This document shows, piece by piece, positions 22,882-36,221 of a DNA stretch of 64,000 nucleotides (position 1 is its first letter; every line of letters begins with the position of its first letter). A program made the translations under genes and the position numbers. Source of the stretch: Taenia hydatigena (Eukaryota > Platyhelminthes > Cestoda > Cyclophyllidea > Taeniidae); contig JADWOT020000004.1 in the NCBI GenBank assembly GCA_036345935.2, forward strand, positions 2,904,418-2,968,417, given 5' to 3'. The notes under the pieces are model-generated. The model saw only the letters and a list, made by a program, of their open reading frames with translations. It searched no databases and was not told the DNA's origin.

Positions 22882-25800
22882 CTTTAACAAAAAACAAGGA
22901 ACTGCATTATTTGGTGAAAATAACCGCAATGATGCAGAAATTACGCCCAACACGATGGCACTTATAACAAAAGCAGAACCAAATTATGGCCCTTTTTGGG
23001 AATAGGAAAAGTAAAGTGATCGGCACTAGGAGATAGTAATAGAGAGCTATATTCGACAATGCGTGGATGTGCCTCTTAAGTCGACGCACTTGTGTACATC
23101 ATCTTAACTTGCAAGAATTTTGAGCATTTGACTGCACCACCAACATTAGCCTATTCAAGTTGGTTTAAAAATGCCTCACAAAATTTGGCTCAGTAGCTGG
23201 GATTCGCAAACCAAATCTTTAACTAGCGTTTATTTTGCCCACATAGTGGTAAAGGGTTGTATTTGAAAGACTGTGGGTGAGGTGCAGTGTTCTTGTCAGA
23301 ATTAAATGGTCAACGATAACCGTTTGGAAACAATTATGTTGACTTGTGCTGGGTGTTATACGTCAAGTTATATGAATGAGGTTGAGGTTGCGTTCTTAGG
23401 ATCCTACGTCGAATCTCGAAAAAAATGAAAATGGGTTAGGAAGAAGCCTGAGTTTAACTTTGATGCACTATGGAGGGCGCAAACTAATATAATGGGCATA
23501 ACTGAATTCGAAGAAGTTAGTAGTGGCAGTAGATGCTAACAGTTGTAGTGGGTAGAGAAAAGTGCAATGTTGTTTGATTCAAATAGGCTGGTTTTATATC
23601 GAATTCGATTCCCTTTTATAAGAAAATGTGCCCCGTTAGTAACGCATCTTAAAGCAATATCAGAGGTGTAATGTGCTATTTACTAAAAGCACACATGACG
23701 TGCGCATTTTATGCCAGTCACGTAAACTAATGTGTAGATATGAAGTTCAACTACTGATGCTCAAGTCCTCTAATGTCTAGGCTTATGAATGCATGTACAA
23801 GTGTATGCGCGCAGAATTTCACTATTCCTAATGTCATGTTAAAGTTATCATGAAAACATCAGGATATTGAAGTAAGACTGCCAATTATCATTGCCGAATT
23901 GATACACCGGTTATGTAATGACGAAGGCGCTTAATCAGACAAATTATCAGCTGTGATTGTTAGCTGCTTTTTATTTGCGGACTCAAGAACCTTTTACCAC
24001 CATTAGTGCATGCATCAGGCAAGCTATTGTTTGGCATATTTATGCAAGAAACACTGTTTTCCTAAAGTCCACAGAAATATGAAGAAAATGATGGATGCGA
24101 ATTGAATAAGTATTGTCCAGGTTAGTTGTTTACAGGCTCTGCTGCATAAGAATAATTTTACCTCTGTGCTGAAAAGGGTTAAATATTAGATATCAACTTG
24201 CTCCCCTCCTCTTTACTCGCCTCAGCTAAAAGTGCTGCCACAAGAGAAATTAGGCAGAGGTGAAGTGTCATCCTCAGAACCCAAATGCTCTGCATTCAGA
24301 ATTCCCCATAGGTCTCTAATGCCACACTGGCATATAATATTTTTGGCCTGCATAGTGTTTTATATTCATACACAGCTCGGCATTGAGCGTCATGAATTTG
24401 GGCGACGCCACGTCAGAGAACTATTGTGTCACTTGCGTTAGGCCTTGTGAGTGAGCAATCTTTGGGAACCGGCATCCCTTTTTATTCAGGCACTCCTCAT
24501 TACTGAGTGACCGATATGACCGCACTCGATGCTCCATTGCTACGTCTAGCCATACCATTATGCAATCGTCAAAAGTAAAACGCACGCTCCTTAAAGCGCA
24601 ACTCGGTTAAATTACTGCTTCTCCCAACCCTTTCATGCTTTTAAAAGGACAATTTGTGGGAATTCGACAGGGACTATCATTGTCACATTGTGGGATTCCA
24701 AGCATTATGTTAGTTGACAAATCGACTTTGCAAGCTCACTGCGTTGAAATGCGGTCCAATACGATGCTCAGGAGGGTTGCATGATGATTGACAATCAGTT
24801 CAACGTATGCAAAGAGCAGTAAATAGCTGTTTGCACGCCAAAAGCATCAAAAATGGATTGATTTGACTTCCACACACTCCATGGTAAGGTAGGTGCCTAC
24901 ATGGCATTCGCAAAGACCCGTTTCGAGTGGAAATCCGGCAAAAAGTCCAAATTACCTGCCAGCTTCCAAGTAGATGAGCCAATGCTTAAACTGCATGCCT
25001 AAATGTTCAAAGTAACAAAGTTACCTCAATTGGATTTTTCAAATTTTATATTATCCTGACAAAGCACCGAAAAACGCTGCAGAGTGTGATGCCCTTCGAT
25101 GACAACGGTGCGTCAGCAGACAGCGTCAACACGCAAGTACCTCAGATAATTAAATTTATCTTATTATGCATAAAAAGGAAAGAAGAGACCGCATTTAACT
25201 ACACTTGTGTAAAATTATATAATTGCAAAGTTTGATTAGATTAGATTTTGCCATCGTTCCATTTTCTCTTTATGGCAGTGAAGGTCTAGTGCAACATTCT
25301 GTACTCACAACGTCCTTAACGCTTATTTTGCTCAAAATGTTGCTAAACCCAACAACAAAACATGTTAAACACTAAACCAGTCAGTCCGTCATAAGTCCTA
25401 TCATTAATACTGAGAATTATTCATGCGATCAGGAATGTTTCAGCCACAACTCAGTGTAGGAGGCTGACCTTGACCCTCCAGCGTGTATCTATACTGTGTG
25501 CTTGCAAAAAAATCGATCAAAAAGATCAAGGCGCTTGCTGCTTGTGAAAATTTTGATAGACGCCTACGTAGTCTCATCATCTATTACCCAAACAGGTGTG
25601 CATTTAACTTCATCAGCCAAATTTATAAATCTAGGACACAATGTTACAAAGGGTAATAAGTGAGGACCGCGCGTCAACACTAAATAATCCTAGTTTTACT
25701 ATGTTTAAAAAATTTGCCAAAGCAGACCGTCTGCCAAGTTGATCCATGTAAAAATAAGGCACTCAACCGGCATAGCCTTGACAGTTAAAGCTTTAACAAA

Positions 25801-27589
25801 CCAACAAAACTCACGCACACGTCGTTCGGCAATAACTTGAATTCTCTGGGTTAGTTTCTTTAGTAAAGCAAGTTTTGCGCCAGTGGCATTAGAGATTGTT
25901 TATTTTGTTTAACAAAATGGCTGCGAATTCAGCTGATAACACATTGTCTGCAATTTAGGTTCCAAATAATGTGGACTTGCGAACAAACAGGTGCAACACG
26001 TGCCACTGGGGATGTCTGTCAATTGCCATGTCACAAAAACTTCCAGCTCCGAAATTGAGCTTACGGAAACGGGCTATGGAATTAAGATGGTTTCAGCTTT
26101 TGAGCTACCACAATCGCTTGGATTTTGATGGTACTTGGATGTGCAGCATTACCTTTGCCGAAGGTTTCTAAATTTCGCGTAGGCGCATTTCATTCCGTCA
26201 CCACGTGAGGCCTCAAAAATTGGCAGAACACGATCACTTCATAACCAGCAACTATTGTTTGCGTGATGATTTTCATGCGCTATTTTCTTAATTCAGTTTT
26301 ACGCTGTCTTGACAAATACCTCCTTTGTCCTCCATATGCTTTAAACTATGAGTTATTTGCAAGAAATAAAGTCGGCATTCACCCCTTAAATCAAGTAAGC
26401 ATAGAAGGGAGAAAGAAAAACGGAATCCAGAAAGCGATAACTTTTGTAAGGCCCAATGCCAATTGAGCGGACAGGTTAAAGGCTGATGATGCAAAACAGG
26501 ATTAACGCAATGGTTCAGCATTCACTGATCTGAAGCCAAACACGTGACCACACTTGCCTCCTAATATAACGCAGTAAGGTAAAAGAGGAATCTCAGTACC
26601 ATCACATATGCTGTGGCAGTGCTAAGCGCAATTCGTAAATTTGTGTAACGATTGCCATCCTCTTTACTTTAGTCCTTGCAATGGGGCAATAGTGATTTCA
26701 TTTAGTTCATACTTCCTCCGTAACAGTCAGCTGTCAGGGCTATCGTTAGAAGTGGTATAGGATGAGAAGTCAACGAATGTAACTCCGTACATTTTGGTAA
26801 CATCAGTTTAGTCCAAATACCCCAGATTGTGTCTCATTTAATTAGACTTTAGCGTCGTGGTGTTTGCAAGGAAGGTAAAGAGATGAATATGTCACTTGAG
26901 GGATAAAGATATGAGCATTATCATTGATTCGGAAGCCATTGTCATCAGGTCCTAGATGTTGTTAGAATGAGACTGATTTCATTAGCTTATATGGTTGTTT
27001 GATCGACCCGCCTGGATAAAATGCTAGTCAGCCAAAAATGTAAGCATGATCAAGACTAGATAACACTTCTACAAAATGTACGCCTTCTTGATGCAAGTAA
27101 GAATGCACGTCACCGGTCGAATTCGATTTCTGGATCACACTCTCACGTATTTCCATGAATACCTTGTAGCAAGATAATGCTGCTCCGATAGTATGCTAAG
27201 GGAATTATAGTGTGGAGAGAAATCGGGAAGGAAAGTGAACGACAGTTGTAATATTCGGTCAGTGTTTCCAATCGGTCATGCTGAATTTATTTGTCTGGGA
27301 CGTTGTCATCAACTAGAGGAAGCAGATTATTAATCACTAGCCATAATCATTTGTATTTTTATAAATTAAGACATGCCAGTTTTTAGCGATTGATAGTGAG
27401 TTAGTGTGGGGACTGGCACTTCTTAAACCTGAAGTAATTGGGAAGACTTCATGGTGAGAAAATGCAGTGGAATGGTACCGCTCCTAGTATGCGTTTAAGT
27501 TGCACACGAGACTGGTTAGAAAATTTTATAATTCAACAATAACTACAATATGTAAAATGCTTTCGCGCTCATGTGAAATTGCAACTTAC
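22882..27589. other. Intron 1 of the antigen-like gene
   Basis: A 4.7-kb AT-rich interval between the signal-peptide exon and the FN3 exon. I looked for a second FN3 exon and found none. A weak exon-like stretch occurs on the plus strand at about 24,230-24,310. A 78-bp repeat sits at 27,113-27,192. If the signal exon belonged to another FN3 exon, now lost, this interval would be intergenic instead. Confidence 0.5.
27113..27192 (+). repeat. Short direct repeat, copy 1
   Basis: About 78 bases (GGTCGAATTCGATTTCT, then GATCACACT and CGTGAATACCTTGT-like stretches, ending GCTGCTCCGAT) recur at 29,653-29,730 in the same orientation, 2.5 kb away, at about 85-90% identity by eye. It is probably a fragment of a dispersed element. 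Confidence 0.65.
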
Positions 27590-27662
27590 CCCTAGCCGCT
27601 CTGCAGTCCCTCACCACCACCGCAGTTGCCAAAATAACAAGACACAACTGAAACTTCACCAT
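27590..27662 (-). CDS. Antigen-like gene exon 1: signal peptide
   Basis: It encodes MVKFQLCLVILATAVVV and then RDCRAAR, followed by one base of the next codon and a GTAAGT donor at 27,589-27,584. The FQLCL..LAT core resembles the EG95 signal peptide from memory. The start was chosen because it is the first ATG after a TATA-like box 38 bases upstream and gives a canonical signal sequence. The phase-1 end matches exon 2, where the joined codon becomes glycine. Confidence 0.8.
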
Positions 27663-27699
27663 CTGGCCTGATGTGCTTTGTATCCGCAACTCACACCGC

Positions 27700-27740
27700 A
27701 TTTATGTGAATGCTCCACATGCCTGTGAGCCAATGAGCAG
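27700..27740 (-). promoter_or_regulatory. TATA-like box and reverse CCAAT box
   Basis: On the minus strand CATAAAT (27,706-27,700) lies 38 bases before the ATG of the antigen-like gene, and an ATTGG (reverse CCAAT) lies a further 24 bases up, near 27,730-27,734. The spacing suits a short-leader RNA polymerase II promoter. The evidence is positional only. Confidence 0.4.
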
Positions 27741-29371
27741 GCAGTTGCTTGACCTGCAAGGCAATTTCTACACGATGTGACGTGGTCGGTCACATGTGCA
27801 ACTCCAAGTCTGACTCCCACACTTATCAGCATAGAAGTGAATATAAATGCAACTTAAAAAACTTGCAGTGCCGACCAATGCCACTTATCTTTCTTTTTAC
27901 TTCAGTAAAAAATCACTTAGTAGACAGTCGGCATTTGGCAACAATTTAGAATTGTTGAGCTTGAGGCCATTTAATAGGGCTCCACCTGATGGGTAAATTT
28001 ACTCAAGCAGTCCACTTCATTAGAGTTTTTAGCTTTGTAATCTGCACTATTGCTCTATCAGAGCGGATAGTTAGGGGCAAAGTTAGCCTTAGGAGATTTT
28101 TTTCGGGTTAAATAATGATTCAATACATTAGGACCAGTTTCGTTAAGCAAATACGATGTGGACAAAAATATCCAAAATATGAGTTAAAGTGGCTCCGTAA
28201 TATCACATATCGCTTCCTGCTTTGAGGCACGCAGAAGCCATCAAACCATGTTAGAAGAATGAAAAGCAATTTTGTCAAGCAACATCAAGTGTGATAGGTT
28301 TACTCCTACATTGGTCTGTCTACAAGAAATTTTTTTCTCAGCAGTCTCAGTTGTGGAAGGGTAGATTGTAAGGGCAGATAAGGAGGAAGTAGCAGACTCT
28401 GCTGCTTTGTCTATAGCTTGGTGGCCGTAGAAATGGTGGAACAACGCATAGGTGTGTGGGCCAAATACCGTTTGCATAAAAAAGACCAAATGGAGCAGTC
28501 GAGTTTCTAGTGCGAATATCTGTGGGAACAATGCACTCGCAGTAACGACGAACGATTAAAAGCCCAATTCTGACAGAGAGCGGTGACAATGGTGTCGAGA
28601 GAGGGATGAAAAGTCAATCACAGTACTTGGATGCGTTAAAACGTGCGGAAAGCTATTAATCAAACCACAAATAAAATAGCCGTGGTGTAGACTAATGCAA
28701 TCATTGAGTAGCATACCTTTAATTTTACAGTTTTCTACAGGGCTGTGAAATTATTTGTAACCCTAACTTACTGCAAAGTCATTGACGCACTGGTATGAGA
28801 GCACCGCGTTTGATTGTACTCAGCACAACGGAAACCTACCTTCGTGATAGGCTTTGCAGTCGAACACCTTGCCTATGGAATATACTATCAGCTGCACACT
28901 AACCTACTTGCCATAGTGCTCACCTCTAGTGGTGACTAACAAAGCACCAATAACCTTTCTGTCACGAGTCAGCGTGAGAGGTTTAACTTGACCTCCTCCT
29001 TTCCATCACGTGGCAACACCGTGATCTCCCGCGAAACCAATCACACAGAATAATTCTCTTGGTTATCGTTCTGAGGGTCTTAACGAATGTACACACATTT
29101 TACACATGCTCAAGCATTTTCGCCTCATTTATTGGGTACTTCAGTTTCTGATTAGTCGACTCTGCGGCATAGTATTCTGTCTTATTTCGCTTTTAACAGG
29201 GCATAATCACTATTTGTTAACAATGATGTGTGTATACACCCACAACCACTAACACACAAAAGTACACCGTCAAATCAGATGCTTTTACAACTAATTTCGG
29301 TTCAACAATGCTCAATCCAACTAGGCATGCATTCACATACGTTGTTACGTCAGTGTAGGTGGCATCGCGTC
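27741..29371. other. Upstream flank of the antigen-like gene, no gene seen
   Basis: This holds the upstream region of the minus-strand gene. Open frames on both strands (for example 28,241-28,531, minus) have no motif or splice support. A T-rich tract ending CAGCAGTCTCAG near 28,350 looks like an acceptor, but no good frame follows it. Confidence 0.4.
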
Positions 29372-30940
29372 CAGTCAAGGAAGTTTACCGCTCGTGAGGA
29401 ATATGTGTCTCTTCCTGTAAGTAAATTTCAACGCGACCCCACTGTGAGGAAAGCACCGTTCTCTACTTTGTGCCCATTTGCATTAAGCTTTACTCAGAGA
29501 GAAACAATTTTATTGTTCATCTGGTGTATACGATGTCTGACATTGTATAAACTCGATTTTTGGAAAAATTATTTGGTAATATTTTGGCCTTACTAGTCAA
29601 ATAGGTGCTCAATAATTGATCCATGTTGCTAATGTCAGACACAAGGCATGCCATTGGTCGAATTCGATTTCTAGATCACACTCACGTAGTTCCGTGAATA
29701 CCTTGTGGCAAGAAAACGCTGCTTCGATGGTCCGTGCTAACGCATCAAGTGCAGATTACACAAATAAAAAGTAAGTTAAATCAGCAAACCATGGAGTGCA
29801 GAGAGGTAAACTAAGTTTTTTAAGGTTACAGGAATTATAGGCACCCACTTAGAGTCCGATTTTGGCAGTCTAAGCACTAAAAAATGCAACAACAAAATGA
29901 TTAATCAACAAGCACTGGTTTCTTAAGCACTGTAACGCAAAGTGCTGCATTACAAGGCAATTAAATCCTCCCACCAGCTCACAACTACAAGATACGCCTG
30001 TTCCAAATTTGAAATCAGCAAATACCAAGGGTGGGTAGAGTAAACTTAAACATTCTGTATATATTGAGGCAACCCTCTTTTGAAGAATGCGAAACATTGT
30101 CACGAGCAGAAGAAGTATACACTTTGCTGCTTTTCCTGCCACCTCTGGATTGAGACTATTAAAGTGAGCGGGAAGAGCAGAAAGGCGTCATGCATGGGAG
30201 GATCGCAGAATGTCATGATTAATCGAAGCTGCAGTAAGGAGTCAAATTCCATCCCCCTCACCTCAGGATGTGTGGCAACATTGTTTACCCAAATCAAGAC
30301 TTTGCACTCAGCATTATGGTGCAGGACTTTTATAAATATTTGAAACATTAATTTATTTCTTACGGACACAAAAGGTCTTGCCTTGATACCTCCTTTGAGT
30401 AGGCCATGCCTTCAGTCCTAGCCCACGTCGACACTAAATACCTTGGCCAAATAGTAGGCCTTGGTTTGCTTTGAATAAAGACTTAGAGAGTCGCCCGATC
30501 AATGTTTGCCAAGGAATCGTAGCATCACAATTTCAAAAAACAATATCGTGCTCCCTAAGAATTCTACTACTTGTTTCTGTTACACATTAACATAAATAAT
30601 GATGTAGCGTAACCCGAAATTGTAGCTGCACTAATTGCTGCTTTAATTTTCCGGTAAGTCGTTAAGCTTTTTCCGTAAAGACAGTGATTGGGTATAAAGG
30701 CATTAGTCATGGTAGACGCCTGGAGGCGTCACTGATTGCCGAAGTACAGACACACAATCAGGTGCCATCTCGGCTTTCACCCAGTACTTCGCGTGTATTC
30801 ACTCCCAGCGACAGTAGTCTCTCAGCCCTTCTGCACGCAGACAATAATTTTCTGCTAATGTTAGACACGAAGTAGAAGAGGAATTAGATGAGGCTATGGT
30901 ATGTCAAATCAGCGACGAAGTTGACTGGGACAGTTCTTAA
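29372..30940 (+). pseudogene. Coding-like segments with a frameshift, unassigned
   Basis: Two plus-strand segments have protein-like composition. At 29,372-29,500 a frame reads QSRKFTAREEYVSLP and continues past a GTAAGT. At about 30,720-30,875 a frame reads RLEASLIAEVQTHNQVPSR and continues through a Ser-rich stretch to ALLHADNN; it then stops, while a frame shifted by two reads HEVEEELDEAMVCQISDEVD to a TAA at 30,938-30,940. Read with one shift, the second segment resembles a normal acidic C-terminus. Between them, a minus-strand frame at 30,100-30,369 is also open. No family recognised. Confidence 0.25.
29653..29730 (+). repeat. Short direct repeat, copy 2
   Basis: The partner of 27,113-27,192. 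It keeps the GGTCGAATTCGATTTCT start and the AATACCTTGT and CTGCTTCGAT landmarks. No coding content. Confidence 0.65.
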
Positions 30941-33900
30941 GTGAATATCATACATTGTGCTTCCGATTACTCGTAGGTTTCTCCTGTGCTGTGCATAAAG
31001 TCAATAAATGACGAATGTTGGAAATACTGTTTGATTCAAATGCGTTCGTGATGATTGCCATTCACACATGAGTTAGAGCATGGTCTACTAAATTGAAACT
31101 CTCCGCTGCACATCTCTGACACGGCCCCATATCGGGATTCAGACCACTTGCTTATTGCCTTTACAATTAAAAATTGATCAAGATACACGCAAATTGATCA
31201 TATATGCTTGATAGCCTAAAGGCCTTTCCACGGTTTGCTATCTAGTCTTATGCGACACGACCTGCTGAGTTGCAAATTAAGGTGATAATAAAGATGAGAG
31301 CAAAGTAAGAGCCGACCATCATGCAGGAAAAATTTGCTAATGCAAAGAACCGTTGACGCACAGGTAGGACCTTAGCGCAGACTGCTGCTGCTTCCATTCG
31401 CCATCATCGAGCTGTTGGAAGGATAACTTATGCATTCCTGATGGTCGTGATGAGTTGACGCTTGCGCTATTGACAACATAATTTGTGCCAATAATGGTGA
31501 AAAGGATTTTCCGAGTAAATAGGCATGGAGAAGACAGTGTTACAAAGGTAGATGTTGCGTTTTACTAGTAGGAAGACGTTGTTATAACTCTTAGGGTAGT
31601 GATAGACAAGGCCGCTAAGAAGGCGTCAAAGGTGGGGACGCAGAAGGTGGACATGGCGAGGAGGAAGGATAGGAAAAAGGGGCAAAGGCATTTGCATTCA
31701 CAAGGTATTGCGTGACTCGCGTTCAGACGGAGGCATCTCCTCAAGGGCAATTTTACCAACACTCTTTCCTTCAGCTTAATGCCACTGAGCCGAGCTGGTA
31801 GGTGAACTACAATAAGAAGCAGATCATCACAAGCAGACATTTGGGCTGTGGTGCATCTGATGATGACCGGCAAGGCGATTGGGCACTCGGTGTAAAAGGA
31901 TACGAAGGCTGTAACTAAGTACAGCGGCTCGAATTCGATAAGGTTTGGTGAAATGAGAGAGAACAGCGAGACGCAAGATTGTCACTATCATTGTTGTTGA
32001 TGATGGTGATATTGCTACGGATCCGTCGCTCTCTACTCAGCCCTGTCCACCGCGTGTGTAAATGTATCCTACGGTCATCTCGGGAGCCATTGCCACCTTT
32101 TGTGGGTAAAGTGTGCATTTCTACTTATCCTTATTATTCAGTTTTCTCTTCATTTTCAGTGAATCGCTGGTGTTCGTAAAATAGCATTGGCGTATGCAAT
32201 GACGTCTCGATCCAGAGTTTAAGATGAGAGTGCAAAACAATGACACCTGTAAAGATGTTTGAGAGAGATGTAGTATTTGACGGTTAGATTAACGATAGAG
32301 GAGAGGGGTAGGCAATGTCTGGACTGAGCAGTTCAAGTGCTTTTGGATCTCCCTTGCTCTCACATTGGGTAGCTGCAAGAAAATTAATGGAATGTGGCTC
32401 CTCATGCGCAGCAACTTGATGGTGTGTTAATGCATGAATTTTTGAAGGAACAATTTGGTGAGTGAGTGAGTTGTCAGAGCTGTAGAGCTGCAGAGCTTGC
32501 TGAAGTCTGCTGGCTTAAATGAGGATGCTCACATGTTCTTGGCGTGCACTTGATCGATTTTGCTCATTACTACCAAATTGAAGATGGTTGAAGATAACAG
32601 CAACGGCATTTCCGGGCATCTGAATGACTTTGCTTACGCATGTACAGAGAGGTGGATTCGCTGCATGTCATTTTACACCTTTGACCTCTCCAGATGATCT
32701 ACTTTGTCTTCTTCAAATCTTAGAAAGTTCAATTCCGGATTTTTCCAATTTTTATTACAATGTCCAACAATATAGCATGTGCTTGCTTTCACCTTCGCTC
32801 AAGCACATCATGACAAGCCATCCTTCCTCTTTAAAGAAAAGTGTTTTGGATTGGCCAGCGCATCCAAGGGGTATCGCGGAGCATACGCCACCCTTTTAAA
32901 AGATCTCACAAAAGCACGGCCCAAACACTGTGCTGTACGGGTCTGAGGAGGTGGGCGAATGCAAGAAAACATTCTAACAGCTTTGAAAATAATTCAGAGG
33001 CTTGCTTAACATTTGTTCAAATCATACGTTCATTCGAGTGCTAGCGATAGATTAAGTATTGAAAGTGCAACCTTTTTATGTTTCTCGACCCTGCTTGGTG
33101 TGTATTCATGGCCAAAAATCGGAAACACTTCAACTGGAATCGCTCATTAGGATCATTTTCGGTACCGCAATGATGCTACTGCATGCAGTCCTCCTCATGC
33201 TTTGCAAAACACCGAGTACTTGCATGGATAGCACTCTAATCTTCTACCGTTTGTACTCTAATGCAATGTTTTTGTAATCTGCTATCACTTTTAAGAGATG
33301 AATATTTTGTTTCAACGCCAATGCATTGCCAAATAGCATCGGACACCTTTATTTTACTCTCAAATTAATTCTAAGCTTCATAGTGTGCTGTTCCACAAAT
33401 GCTGAGGATTTTTACAAAAGTCTAGCTGTTTATTTCAGTAATGCCGACTATAGAGTATTAGTAAGTGAAGCTTGTAAAGACAAACTCATTGACACCTACT
33501 TTGCTAAGGGGTGACAAACTTTGAGTCTTTTTTAACAGTCGTCAAATATTATCTAGTTGCCCCCATATTCGATTTCTTTTTTGCTTTAAATCTTGAGTCG
33601 AGCACGAAATTTCTCTAAAATATACCGCCAAGCAGTTGCTAAGGGAACAGTCACTTTCTATCTACGTAATTATTACGTTCTGCTATTATTCGAATTATGG
33701 AGCGCAAAAGTAGCGTTTTCCATGTGCTAGTGAAGTTCGTCTCAATGCATATCGCACCAGCAGTGGTGATGGTAAAGGCACTGACCTCTTCCTAATTATC
33801 TTTGTGTTATTACTAGTCCGATCTTGGGTAAAGGTCGTGTTGTTGATGTAACAGCTAATACGACTATTCATTTCCCATAGTTCATACATGCTTAGTTTTT

Positions 33901-36221
33901 TTTTGAAGAACAGAAAATACCAGCACCTCTACTAAAGGAGCTAGATGCTCTGATATCTCTTAGGCGAATAGTTCTCTGCCTACACTCTCCTTGGCAAAAT
34001 TGCACCATCTGTATGTGTTAGGCCGTTGTTTGAGACCACTTTTCTCCTCCGCGTGCTCCCATGCAACAGAACAAAACAGAATTGCGAAGCTTATTGTACG
34101 CAACCGTTGGGAGTAGTTCTCTTGTAACTTGGTATATAGCTGTTTCGTTTTGTTCCATGAGCACCCTAAACCTTCTCATTTGAGGAGCAGACAGAGGATT
34201 TCCACACTAACACCAAATTTGATTGCAAACTGTTCTATCAGTTGTTGCTCAGTACTTTTTAACGCAATAGGTACTTTGGGACACAACTTTTATTCTTCCA
34301 CCACTCATCTCCTGATATACAACAATGTTGAAGTCAACACATTTTGCCTCTCCTTTCTGCCACACCTCGACCATCTTCACTAAGGCTTCATGTCAACAAA
34401 GGGACTTGAGTTTGCACACTCGTAAGTGGGTAGGTTCAAAGAAAGTTTGCTAGGAGTGATGAAAGCGAAGTCCCTGTCTGTCGTCACTTATCAGCGGCAG
34501 TAAATTGACAGGTCAAGTTAGGAGTAAGTCAGGGACACAGACCAGATTTAGCCATTTAATGCACACACCAGAAAGTAGCAAAAACATATAGCATAAAGGT
34601 TGACACAAATGCAAGGCTACTAAGCATGATACTCAGTTTAAGATTGATTATCTTCGTGGCAGGCAATGCAGATGCTAACTCTTCCAGAGCTAGCTGATTG
34701 CAAAGTGTGCTCAGTGGGTTCACTTTGGCCGAGAAATGTGTTAAAATTTGTGGATATTTGAGAAGTTTCATTTTGCCTCCCTGGATCCCTTTCTGTCATT
34801 ACGCTCACCTCAAATTTTTAATAGATCAGCTTTTTGATTTCATCTCGGCGTTTGTCGACGCCCTAGCTTCAGCGAGACTTACAAATCAGGATGGTAAGAA
34901 TAATTAGTGAAACATTTTTAAGCTTCAACGGACCCGATGACACACCAAATGAAGAATCATGGGTTTAAGGAGTAGTCTCTGCAACATCGTATTAATACGG
35001 TTAGTAAAATTGATAGTGTAGGAGGATGGCATGCATAAGTCACCTTTTGTAGGGTAATGAACGCGGGCAACGATAGACGAAAAAGAGCGATAAACCTGGG
35101 AAAAAAGGACACCCATCGTCACGTTAGTGCCTTAATTACTGACATCGTACATCGGACTGGCACCGCCATACTTGGAACCTAATTCAAATCCAATTTGACT
35201 ACTTCCGCGCCTTGTTGGAATCTGGGATTATATTAGGGTTAAAGTAGAGCCGCTGCTTCAAGCAATGGACTATTCCTCCTTAAGAACGACAAATCTAGCA
35301 ATTAATTACTTTTGATAGGCACAAATTTAAACCCTTTCCTTTATAACCAATGTTTTTTATCAATTTTAAAGATGATGAGCATTTGCTTCCACAATTAGCT
35401 GCGAAAAGATGGTGGCATGTTGGTACGCTTCTATCGTACGCCAAAATTGAAAGATGGAAGGAAACGGGAATGGACACAATCACGCAGGCTAACTGTGTTC
35501 CTCTGGACTGTCCGATTGGAACCATCGCTGTCCACCGCCTGTGTCAAATAAGCTTACCTACCTTACATTAGATCAGCACTGCCTCGCTGAACTTAAACCT
35601 GCTTCTTAACACACATTTGAACTGCTGAGTTGCTGCAAAGTGATGTATGCCTTTACCTCTGCAGTTATTCCAGTTCCCTGTCAACAAGCATGCATTCATA
35701 GTAAGGCGGTCATAAGAACAGCAAATCAGTCGATCCGCCACCTGTTCCCCGGTACCATTCACTTTCACACATTAGCGGTGAGCAGACACAACCTTCCTCC
35801 TTTGGTCTTTCGGACAGCTCAGTATTTATGGTGTGATCATGGAAAGAGGACAGATCAAATGCACTTCTATATCATGGACAACTTGGCATATACTCAATCC
35901 CACCTTTACGTCAACAGTCAACATACGTGTTGCTTGATCGTTCTTTGTTCTACGAAAACGCTACTTGAAAGCAAAAGATGTAGACGTACCTTCTAACACG
36001 CTACGCATTCGATAATTGAGACTAGCCCGCAGATTGAAGCAAGCAGGCCAATATTCCCCATACAAAGAATGCGGGTTCTTTCGCACTCTGATTTGCATTT
36101 AATGTTGCCGATTCCTCTCCGGAAGTCAACTCTCCTTACCATTCGCATGACTAAAGCATATCGTGCAGCCCTTAATGTTTAACTTACGATTCAGAAAAAC
36201 CGGAAAGGATTTAAAAGCGCT
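30941..36221. other. Core sequence, weak coding traces only
   Basis: No assignable gene. At 32,580-33,514 several plus-strand frames in succession (one with DDLLCLLQILE, another with LLKDLTKARPKHCAVRV, and a last one with DFYKSLAVYFSNADYRV) could be one decayed protein, but they need several shifts. At 31,565-31,873 (minus) a 102-codon frame is open without motif. A 37-bp sequence at 34,706-34,742 (TCAGTGGGTTCACTTTGGCC...) repeats 15,876-15,912. Confidence 0.35.

Larger units (their letters stand above)
22152..27662 (-). pseudogene. EG95/TSOL18-type oncosphere antigen gene with one stop
   Basis: Family members are secreted or membrane-anchored FN3 proteins expressed in the tapeworm oncosphere and are the basis of protective vaccines. 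Three exons on the minus strand join in frame: 27,662-27,590 (73 nt), 22,881-22,564 (318 nt) and 22,348-22,152 (197 nt). All junctions are phase 1 with GTAAGT donors. The spliced frame is 588 nt, 195 residues: a signal peptide, one FN3 domain (Trp about residue 56, then a LDPSSMYNVSAEV strand) and a hydrophobic C-terminus. EG95 is about 156 residues; the extra length here comes from a repeated 17-residue unit in exon 3. Codon 70 is TGA (22,745-22,747), the only break. Intron 1 (4.7 kb) seems long for the family. It is either a young pseudogene or a gene with a sequencing error or polymorphic stop. Confidence 0.82.
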
